Source: Adiantum capillus-veneris
Lineage: Eukaryota; Streptophyta; Polypodiopsida; Polypodiales; Pteridaceae
Assembly: GCA_014529385.2 (NCBI GenBank)
Contig: CM043958.1
Location: 147,746,885-147,810,884, forward strand
Direction of reading: 5' to 3'
DNA length: 64,000 nucleotides
Positions within the stretch are counted from its first letter, which is position 1; every line of letters begins with the position of its first letter. Below the pieces are notes generated by a model. It made no database searches, was not told where the DNA came from, and saw nothing but the letters and a program-made list of their open reading frames with translations. Both the position numbers and the translations under genes were made by a program. Below, one piece after another: positions 55,292 through 64,000 of this stretch.

Positions 55292-57180
55292 ATTACATGT
55301 AAGGTTTCTCTTTTATAGGCAAATGAGACTCCTCATATCATCTCCTTTACACAATTTGGTTTTTAATATCCTTGAAATTTTCACCTTTCATCTCTAAACA
55401 CACTTGACTTTTCGTTGTTAAGGTCAATGATGCGGAAGTGATGACTTAGGGAGAGAATGCATGAGAGAGAAAGACAGAGAGAGTTGTTGAACCAACCAAC
55501 CACGACAGTGAACTTGATGATTATAAATGAGGACATGGGTTTGTTTATATACTACCCAAAGGAAATTTCCCTACCTAGAATCTTGTCAAATAAGTGAAAG
55601 AAATACCTATAAGAAAAATTAATAACTAGGAACGCATTTTGGCCATAATGCAACCAACAACAATGGATCCATAGTGTTTTGTATATGTTGTGTTGGTCCC
55701 TTGCGAGATGCATGTGCTTTGAACTCTGACACAGGGGTTCAGACAACAATAACTTGAACTCTAACACACATGTCCAAATTAAGTATAGGGAGCACCAATT
55801 GCCCCTCTTTGCCACTCACAAGCCTCTCTTTGGTTGAAGCGTGTTGCAGCAACAACCACTTGACTAGAAAACTGGAGTTGAGGCCACTGTGGTTGTTGCC
55901 ACGTGAGTAATATCGTCTACCTCGGTGGAGTTCATGTCAATGTTGTCCTTGACGTGTCACTATTGTCCTTGTTAAGCTTGCCTTTGCCTTTTTCCTTATC
56001 CATGCTCTTGCATTTGCCTTTGTCCTTATTTGTGCTCTTACATTTGCCTTTGGCTTCACAATCTTGAGACAACCAACCACAACAACGAATTTGATGATTA
56101 TAAATGGGGACATTGGTTCTGCTTATATACTACCCAAATGAAATTTCCCTACCTAGAACATCCTTATGTCCATTCATTTCTCATAAGAGATTTCACATTT
56201 TCCACTAAGGTTTCTAACCTTTTGTCATTCACTGTGTAAGCTTACTCAGTAACACCGCTTCTATACATGCCCATCATTTTAGGATGAGCCTTTATCTTTG
56301 TGTTAGCACACTCAATAACACAACCTTTTTGTGTTGTGTGCCCCTAAGCTTCTCGTTCATCTTCTCCTTTTTTTGTGTGAAGTGTTGTACCCTCCTTTTC
56401 CAATAGAGATAGGAGAATGTGTAAGAGACAATTTGAAGGCATAAGGAGCATGAAATAAGTTGGAAATGTAAATAACAAAAGGAGGGAGAGAGCTTGAAAC
56501 GAAAATGTAAAATGGGTAGTCCCTGTTTTAATGCCAAATGATTGTTACATGTAAATCTAGAACTAGGAAGAGTAGAGGATTTATTCTTTGAGTTTTGAAA
56601 GACAATGGCTTACATGAAGTAATTGGATCAATCTAATCGAAATGGTCTTGCAAAATTGTTCTTCTTCTTTGCCTTCTCTCTCTCACGTGCACACACAACA
56701 ACAACAACAACAAAGAGCCTAATCCAACATCATAGTTTTCATCAATTTTATTTTTTTATGGGAAGCCAAGGTAGTCCATATTTTTTTTCCCCTTTCCCAA
56801 AGATCACACTAACAAATGCACTTTTTCTTGGCTAAAGAGGAGATTTTTGCCATCTAAATTAGGCCCTGCAGGTGAGGGAGATAGGCATCCAACAACTCTT
56901 AATCTCTATGTCTTTGTATCAAGCCAAAGGTCCAATCATTTTTAATTTAAAATGAGTTCAATGTGAAGCGGTTGGCAAGCACGTCTCATACATTTTATTG
57001 CATAGATTATTTAGCATTTTTATCAAACTGTTATTATTTTTACGAGCAAAGCCTATATTACGTCCAAGTGATTATTGTAGGTGATTTTGAGCATGAACTT
57101 GATTTCTATATTAAATACATGTATGATAGACATGGTCGATCACTCTTGTATGCAGGGAGATTGCACCGAGCGGTTGTGTT

Positions 57181-57211
<31 letters not shown>

Positions 57212-57960
57212 CAGCCTTTCATGGAAGTTTGGTAGGTTTTCCATGGCTATTATGTAATGATTCTATAATAGCCCCAGCTGAAAGTTCCGATTTGTCTCTC
57301 ATAAGCTCCTAATTTATGCTTAGATTAGTTATTTTGACTATTGTGTGGCTAGACAATAGTTCAAAGCCCTATATATAAATTCTTTTGTAAAATGTGTAAA
57401 GGATTTTTTACCTAGTCTCTAAGCAAGAACTCTCCTCTCCTTGGCAATAAGGTCAAGATTCCATAGCTTTCAAACTTGGTTTGTACTCTAGCTAAAGGTA
57501 ATGAAGAGCTTCTTTTCCTCTTTTCCTCTTTGCTCTCTTGTATCTTTGTTGAATATTATGTGACATGTGCATGCCTGTGTGTCTCTAGAGAGAACTTATC
57601 TCTCCATTGCTTGTATGTGTTGTATGTTGTGCTTGTTTGTATATCCAATTCTTGATTGATGATAATGCATGCTTTCCTGGCTAATTGTTGATTGAGTAAT
57701 TAATTGAGTAAGTAGGATTGAGAAGAGGTATCTTCACCATAGATACACTCTTCATGAGTTGTCTAGCTAGGTAGAGTAGATCGAGCACTTGTTGCACTAC
57801 ATGTGTAGCATAGACTCCCATAGACAAGAATTGTAGCCTCCAAGCACTACGGATAAGAGCTAACCGGATTGATGCACTTACAGGACATGTCCATCATTGA
57901 ATGCACATTATACATGAGTGCCAACTCATGTTCACCGCATCACTCCCTATAGGGAATTTG
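54959..57960. other. intergenic, repeats only
   Basis: No supported gene. Contents: (GA)n at 55,253-55,288; two similar stretches at 55,490-55,576 and 56,075-56,160 (ttatatactacccaaaggaaatttccctacc type); the first copy of a duplication at 56,482-56,960; (TC)n at 57,187-57,212; and a stretch at 57,580-57,690 resembling 55,060-55,175. Confidence 0.6.
56482..56960. repeat. direct repeat, first copy (second at 58,096-58,590)
   Basis: Both copies run gagagagcttgaaa(c/a)gaaaatgtaaaatg, gtcttgcaaaattgttcttctt, a caacaacaaca tract and ttcttggctaaagaggagat to gagataggcatccaa(c/g)aactc. They differ by substitutions and indels. Spacing is about 1.6 kb. No coding frame is conserved. Confidence 0.85.
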
Positions 57961-58090
57961 TTACCATATTCTGGTAGTGATGTGTGTGAACACACCAAGG
58001 ATTGCCAAGACACTTTTTCCCTCACCATGAGTTAAGTAGGATCCGAGAAACATTTTAGGGCTCGAAAGTTTTTTCCCTAAGTTCTACACA
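57961..58090 (+). repeat. LTR fragment related to Copia-2
   Basis: After the PPT-like CTATAGGGAATT comes TGTTACCATATTC and tggtagtgatgtgtgtgaac, matching the Copia-2 LTR start and its upstream GCATCACTCC. Similarity continues in pieces (tttttccctc, cccatca) and fades by about 58,090. An old forward-strand copy without recognisable coding sequence. Confidence 0.65.
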
Positions 58091-58797
58091 TGCCCATCAA
58101 GGGAGAGAGCTTGAAAAGAAAATGTAAAATGACACAACACACGCATTCCTGTTTTAACACCAAATGCTTATTATGTGTAAATTTAGACCTAGGAGGAGTA
58201 GATGGTCTCTTCTTTGAGTTTTGAATAGTAATGGTCTTAAACGGAGCATATATATCTATCTAGTTAAAACGGTCTTGCAAAATTGTTCTTCTTCTTCATC
58301 TTTTCTCTCTCTCACGCGCGCGCGCGCACACACACACAAACAACAACAACAACAACAAGGACCTTGATCCAATGCTCAAGGAAACCATAACAACATATTT
58401 TTCAACATTTTTTTAAAAAAGGCAAGCCATATGTTTTTTTGGCTTCCCCAAAGGTGTACAAATTTTTTTTTACTTTTTTCTTGGCTAAAGAGGAGATTTT
58501 TTCTTGCAAAAATAGGCCTTAGAGGAGAAAGGAGATAGGCATCCAAGAACTCTTATTTCACTATTTTTGTGTCAAGTTAAAGGTCTAATCTTTTCTGATC
58601 GTAACAGCCTTATGTGAAGTATTGAAATCTTTTCTTGTTTTACAAGGTGGGATATGGATGCTGAACAACCTTACTGACACAACATGTATGGCAAGCATGC
58701 CACATGGAAAGTGTAGGGTCATAGCTTGGTAATAGCCATTTAAATATCCACTTGAACCACTCCTACCAAACTCCACTTTAGCCTTCACCTTGTCTTT

Positions 58798-58855
<58 letters not shown>

Positions 58856-59034
58856 TGGGATGCGGGCTTTTGTTGCATCTCTTGTGCGAACAACCTCTTA
58901 CAACCCATGTGTAAAGCATATCCACTTGTGTTTGTGCATAAGCAACCACATATATCCTTCATGTGTCAAAAGCCCGCTTCTTTGTATATGCCTATATAGA
59001 AGCACATTATGCTAAAAAAAAACTAAGTTTATTT
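58091..59034. other. intergenic; second duplication copy and microsatellites
   Basis: 58,096-58,590 is the second copy of the 56,482 repeat. A (CG)n/(CA)n tract lies at 58,315-58,339 and (TC)n of about 26 units at 58,800-58,852. No gene. Confidence 0.7.
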
Positions 59035-59160
59035 TGCAGCCATACTCTATTGTACTGTGTACCCAATATCAAGCCCTAGACTATCACTATTCTAATCATG
59101 TTTATGCCATGAATGGCACACTAACCTATCCACCATGACTTACAAATGGTATCAGGGATT
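59035..59160 (+). repeat. LTR end and primer site of a gypsy-2-related element
   Basis: 59,042-59,140 matches the complement of 20,142-20,234, the last part of the gypsy-2 LTR (catgtttatgccatgaatgg, cacactaacc). It ends ACTTACA at 59,144, followed by AATGGTATCAGGG, a tRNA-Met-like primer site. A 5' LTR end in forward orientation; the internal region beyond (59,160-59,640) shows no recognisable gag. Confidence 0.6.
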
Positions 59161-59594
59161 ATGGTGCAATCCTATGCATTGATCCCTATGCTAGATTACA
59201 TTGGCATCCTCTCTCTTTGCCATCATAATTGTCAATCAAAGCTTCATTGCATTGCACATTGCATACGCTAATTGTCTTTCTTTTGAACTCTATTAATGAT
59301 GGGATATGTACTATTGAAGTGCCACTACCCACATTGATAGAATTAGAAAGAATGGAAGTGATTAGGCTCCTTTGCAACATTTTCACTCACTTTCTTGCAT
59401 CTTCGCATGAGCAATTTATCATTTCTTAGTTTTTCATTTCCTTTCACGATCTGTATATGTAAATAGCCCTTTGCACAAGCTCTATTTTGAATCCCTAAAC
59501 TCTAAAATCCGATGCGATTAAGCCTCACTCTCAATAACTAGAAATGTATGACTTTTGCCTTGAAAGGTTATGGAATCCCTGCATCAATTTGGAG

Positions 59595-59632
<38 letters not shown>

Positions 59633-60772
59633 ATTGAGCAGATCACTAAATGTTTGTTGCCCTTTTTTTTAAAGCCACATAGGCATTTTTTTGGTCTTTT
59701 GGTGGTGGGAACCATAGGAATCTAGGAGGCAAAAGGCCATCACCCAATTTGGGCCCTCTCACACACAAGGGTTGTTTGGCACCACAATTGTCACACACAT
59801 ACCCCACATCACTCTGACAAACTCGGGTTGCACTCAACATCTTCATCGTCATTAAACGCTCTAGCTCGTCGCCTTGCCCTGGTTCAACTCCACCCGCTTC
59901 CACATTCGCAAATGCATCCGATCAGGGCCCCACCATTGAAGCCTCACCTACATAACTGCCTACAACACACAATTTCAACACACCAATTTGCTCGGCTCGT
60001 CCACTGCCACCCCTTTAGTCCACACGTGCTCAACACTTGGAGCCCTCACATGACCCTTCTCACTCTATTCATAGCCACTTATGCCCACCCTCCGTACACT
60101 GATCTACAAAACACCCACAGACCCACATCCTGCACCAACCCCGATCTTGCTCTAGCTTCTAAGTCCTTGCGATGGTCATCATCACTTGACTCTGCTCGCC
60201 AACCTGCACCGCCTCAACTGCACACATCGCCTGGTGTCCATCGACTTTATCAAACTTCCTTCTTGAGTCACCTTCAAAAAAACTTCAACAAGCCTCGATT
60301 CCCATAACAAGCAGCACCAAGCAACTTGCCCCCCTTTCCCACGGCAACCAACTCTTTATCTTTCATTCCCGTCTCTTGGTGGCCAAACCCATGACCCTTT
60401 GGAAACCAAACACATCACGGTGTCCCCCACTCCTTGCGCCCTCACACAACGAAAGCATTCAAGACAACATGTCATGCACTTCAATTACTAAAGGCCTAAA
60501 GGCTTCCTCATCAATATATTTTTTCTTCTTCAATGCAAGGCTACATCCCTTGATCACACAAATCTTCAAATTGTTTCCCCTTTCATTTGTAATACCCTTC
60601 TTTGTAAACCACGGGCTTCAATGTTTTATTGTATTTTGTGAAGCGGTGCTCCACAAATTGGAGAGTGACTTCACAAAATAATTTGTAAAACCTTTGGAGG
60701 TTAAGTGCACAAGAGGATTAGACACTACTCAAAGAGTAAGACCTGCCTCACACATCACTAGGGTGCACAAAC
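59161..60772. other. no gene recognised
   Basis: (GT)n at 59,595-59,631. A C-rich forward stretch (59,828-60,307) is open for 159 codons, rich in His, Pro, Leu and Ser, but shows no domain and looks like base composition. It may be the leader of the gag fragment that follows. Confidence 0.5.
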
Positions 60773-61115
60773 ATGGGGGGAGATAAAAACGTCAACAAAT
60801 TCAACGGCCATGGTTTTCACACGTGGCAGGCAAAAAGAAAGGGCTACTTATTGCGAAAGCAATTATGGTCTGTCATTAAGCCACTAGCTGAAGGTGACAG
60901 AGTAGAAACACGGCAAAACTTAACTCAATTCATAGCTAGAGACGAGCAAGCTCTCGACATTCTGCTCACATCACTTGATGACAACTTTGTGCATTATTTG
61001 GATGATTGCACCACTGCACACGAAGCATGGAATACCTTAGAGAAACATTTTGGTGCTATTGCCAAGCATTCTAAAATTGCATTAAAGATGCAACTATACG
61101 GATTGCTTATGGAGC
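60773..61115 (+). pseudogene. truncated copia gag
   Basis: ATG at 60,773 opens MGGDKNVNKFNGHGFHTWQA, followed by EQALDILLTSLDDNFVHYLD, AHEAWNTLEKHFGAIAKHSK and ALKMQLYGLLM. This is the N-terminal third of a UBN2-type copia gag. Similarity stops at a (TA)n(GA)n tract at 61,121; zinc knuckle, protease and pol are absent. No LTR or primer site is visible nearby. Confidence 0.88.
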
Positions 61116-61120
61116 CTGGA

Positions 61121-61126
61121 TATACA

Positions 61127-61166
<40 letters not shown>
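61121..61166. repeat. (TA)n(GA)n microsatellite
   Basis: Tatacatata units pass into gagagaga. It marks the break point of the upstream gag fragment. Confidence 0.95.
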
Positions 61167-61912
61167 TTTACTTTCAGTAGTGTTTCTTGTGTTGTTAGAG
61201 GGAAACCAAACTGCTCGGAGGAGTCCACTAACTATCGATGAGATGCCTATTGAAGAGCTAAGCAAGGTCCGAGGACTGGCAAAGAGCATGCAATGATGTC
61301 GTGTGTATTGAGGAACACTCAGATCCACAGGCTTTGCTTATAAAGTGTATTCACTACAGGACTAGCTTGGCTAATTCTTTGTTAGAATAGTCAATCCCTT
61401 CTCCTCCGGTCTCTACTTTCATCATTGTTGCCATTGCCAGCATATCCATTGTATATATCCCTATGATCATCAAGCTCTTTGTGTGTTCTTCGATCACCAT
61501 CCATGTGGTTACAATCGTGCATGCTGGTTTTTGCTCCATCATTTTGCACCAAATAGAGGCTTCCAAAAAACTATTTTCCATTGCTTCTACTCTTTCCATG
61601 ATCGCCCATCAATGCATGGCTTTGCTGCTTTTAGAGGAAGAACAACATGAATTCTGGTGAGTAAAGTTTTGACGAAATAGTTAGGAGCTTTAACATCGTT
61701 TCCTTGTGGGTTTTCGTATTGGGCGAGTCAATCAAAATGCTACGTTGGGCTCATAAATCAATGGAGGCAATTAAAAAAAGCACGCATTGTTTATGCGTTG
61801 TTTGTGATAACTCAAAAAACATGCATGAGAATATGCAAAGCTTTTGGCCATGCGATTTGGGTTGAGGGGAATGGCCTAGATCATGCCACGCTACCACGTA
61901 TGGTCTCAAGAT
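61167..61912. other. no gene recognised
   Basis: About 750 bp between the truncated gag and the LINE. A reverse frame at 61,354-61,599 has no known domain. Some charged reverse-frame sequence (61,400-61,520) could be old gag, but this is not supported. Confidence 0.5.
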
Positions 61913-62029
61913 CTTCTTTTTTTTTGAGAATATATTGTTTAAATTAAAAAAGGAAGAAGAAAATACAAACACCCCTAAAGTAGAATAGGGGTTTTCCTAT
62001 CTCCAAGAATGCAGACCAAAGTAAGGGAT

Positions 62030-62530
62030 AGACATCAAACTGAAAAGGAGGAGGTACATTCTAGAGGGCTCATAGAAAGAGAAAATAACTGCTCTCCATC
62101 TTTGCCATCTAAGTGCTCTCGAAGGTCTTTGACTTCCATAACTGAAGCATCAATAACTAGCTCCAATAAAATTGATAGACAATGGAATTGCAGCAAGGGA
62201 GTGAGCTCGCCCAAAAAGGGCTTTGTTCCTTTCCACCATAGGAGGACCAGATATACCACAGAAGGACCCCTCTGAGGCAGGTCATGAGAGGCACATAAAC
62301 AAAACTACATTCTCCCAGAAGTAAGGATCTGCAGCTAAGCATTGAGGCTTCAACCCTAAAGACTTTTTGAAGCTCTGATTTGAACAAGATGTTAAATTTC
62401 TAGTGCACAAAAAGATGGACCAATGATTCTTCATGACACTTGCACCATGGGCAAACACCATCTGCAATCCCCAAATTCTTAACTTTTGCACCTTCCAGAC
62501 ACCTTGGTGGAGGATGAGCCACATGAGTGA
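62030..62530 (-). pseudogene. LINE C-terminal zinc-binding (zf-RVT) region
   Basis: Read across two frames: DGVCPWCKCHEESLVHLFVH (about 62,402-62,460), the Cys-x2-Cys...His-x4-His pattern of the zf-RVT domain at the end of plant LINE ORF2. This is followed by a stop, then KSELQKVFRVEASML and WWKGTKPFLGELTPLL-like sequence. This domain probably helps bind the RNA. Frames are broken. Confidence 0.75.
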
Positions 62531-63077
62531 GACAACTATGCTTTATGGCAAGAGGGTAGGCCCATATAAACTTGAATCTGTAAACCCATTGCTTGGCATT
62601 CCAAGATAACCCTCATTTGAGGTTGAGCTTTCTAACTAGGCTTTGACTCCATAGTGTTCTCAAAAGATTTAAACAAATAATTGTGGCTATAGATCTGGGA
62701 GAGAGAAATTGAATGGCCTTTGACACATCTCTGAAGCTAGCCTGGATCCTATGACATCTTAGTAGAACGAGAGTTGCACATCCTTAAATGATTTGGAACT
62801 TTTGGATAAGTCAATCAGTAGTGAGGAACTTCCCCTCTATAGACATCTTTCCAACATTTGATTCCTACTCTAAAGCACTTATGTGCCCTCTTGGATAGCT
62901 CTCATCTTGTTGAATGGACAAAGCATCCAAACTAAATGAAATCCTGGAGCCAAAATTGAGCTGAAATTCCCCAAATTTTGAAAGGGACCACCTGGACTTT
63001 TGGATGTTCTAAGCCTTCCAAAACCTACATACAAGATCAAACCCTCTAGGGGTGAAGTTAGCTTTTGAAGTTAAAAT

Positions 63078-64000
63078 TTATTGAAGTGATAGTCCACACC
63101 AAGATGTGTAGCCCAGATAGAATAAGTTTATCTTCCTTCTGATAAGAACAACCCATAAGTCAGAAGAGGAGTCTACCCTCATGATCCATTTACTGGCTAG
63201 CTTATTTGGGAGGTGTTGGAGATTGAGAATCCCCAATCCTCCTTGTTCTTTGGGACTATAAAATTTTTGCCAAGAGATGCTTCCCAAAGAAACCTTCTTG
63301 CAAGAGTGAAAACATTGTTTGTGCTGGGAAGGAGACCAACAAGACAATAAAAAAATCAAAGTAGACAATAAGTCGTGATTTAAACAAAAATCTCTAGCAT
63401 ATATATTGGGCTGATGGTTTTTCCAAAAGAAGATTTTCTTTCTGAATCTATCCAGCACCCACTTCCATCTGTGGTTGAAGGAGACATTGAAGCCCATTGA
63501 AATTCCTAGTAGCTTGAAAATCTGACCATCTTCAATAACAATGTATCTAGTCTAAATAATAACGGAAGGGTAGAGACCTTTTGACATCCTGTAGCTTGTG
63601 TTACCATGATTGATAACAAATCCACTAGCCAGACAGTGAATGTTAAGGCAATACCAAAAATTATCAACAAACTGCTGGTCATTCTTTACTAAAGCATTAG
63701 TGTCATTTGCAAACTGCTGCAATCATAACTGTTCAACAGAGACATGGATGTCAATAGCTTTAAGATTACCGTGCTAGATAGCATCTTTGACAAGCCAACC
63801 CAAGGCATCAAAAGAAATTGCATAAAGTAAAGGTGATAAAGGGCAACCCCATCTAATAGATTTGTGAAAAGGGACAACTTCAGTAAGAGTACCACTAATA
63901 GAAATTATGACAGTTGCATTACCAAAAAGAATGTGAACAAATCTGATAAAAAATATACCCAGACCCATGTCATACAAGCTTTGCAAAATAAATTCCCATT
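63078..64000 (-). pseudogene. LINE reverse transcriptase
   Basis: From the window edge: RFVHILFGNATVIISISGTL, SIRWGCPLSPLLYAISFDAL (63,774-63,986), the typical LINE RT block. In another frame the catalytic box reads QQFANDTNALVKN (63,690-63,725): FAND instead of FADD, so one catalytic Asp appears lost. After this FKLLGISMGFNVSFNHRWKW and GGLGILNLQHLPNKLASKW (63,078-63,497) belong to the C-terminal RT connection. Frameshifts near 63,730 and a stop near 63,560 confirm a pseudogene. Confidence 0.88.

Larger units (their letters stand above)
61913..64000 (-). mobile_element. LINE (non-LTR retrotransposon), 3' part, cut by window end
   Basis: Reverse-strand element with RT at the right edge, the RT connection and maturase-like part in the middle, a zinc-binding domain, and a 3' end at about 61,913 with a run of nine A residues on the reverse strand (complement of 61,917-61,925). 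The upstream endonuclease and start of RT lie beyond 64,000. No target duplication can be tested. Confidence 0.85.

Noticed and set aside
59828-60307. 159-codon forward frame
   Set aside because: C-rich composition, no domain, no supporting start context or conserved neighbour.

Overview
This window is eukaryotic, from a land plant with a large, repeat-rich genome. The evidence is a set of plant-type Ty1/copia and Ty3/gypsy LTR retrotransposons primed by initiator tRNA-Met, chromodomain-bearing gypsy elements, a plant-type LINE, and many long (GA)n, (TC)n and (CA)n microsatellites in AT-rich DNA. The species cannot be named from the sequence. A fern, lycophyte or gymnosperm fits the density and age mix of elements, but that is inference. 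I found no host protein-coding gene, tRNA, rRNA or CRISPR array. Almost every coding stretch is retrotransposon-derived and broken.

Layout. 1-5.35 kb: end of an unidentified LTR element, then a gypsy copy (gypsy-1) whose protease-RT-RNase H block is inverted relative to its integrase end and LTR. 5.35-7.9 kb: nothing recognisable. 7.9-16.5 kb: a decayed, unrecognised reverse-strand coding region split by Copia-1 (10,042-15,724). Copia-1 is complete, with LTRs differing by two substitutions, but carries three in-frame stops. 17.5-20.1 kb: forward-strand gypsy remnant (gypsy-3) with a duplicated integrase, cut by gypsy-2 (20,138 to about 26.8 kb, reverse strand). 27-33 kb: a diverged tandem repeat of about 283 bp with a conserved dyad, split by Copia-2 (28,570-32,690), which has lost its whole reverse transcriptase. 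33-37.7 kb: reverse-strand gag-protease remnant of a Tat/Athila-like element without pol.

38.5-55 kb is a Russian doll. Copia-3 (44,573-49,839, target duplication CTTAT) sits in the RT of gypsy-4 (41,247-52,328, target duplication TTGGA). Gypsy-4 in turn lies in a degenerate copia-like complex (38.49-54.96 kb) that seems to hold two gag-protease units with an unfamiliar open reading region where pol should be. 55-60.7 kb is intergenic, with microsatellites, a roughly 480-bp direct duplication and two orphan LTR ends. 60.8-61.1 kb is a truncated copia gag. 61.9-64 kb is the 3' part of a reverse-strand LINE cut by the window edge.

The elements do not work together as a pathway. They record successive insertions, and the order can be read from nesting, target-site duplications and LTR divergence. 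Element names (Copia-1, gypsy-4 and so on) are labels for this window only.
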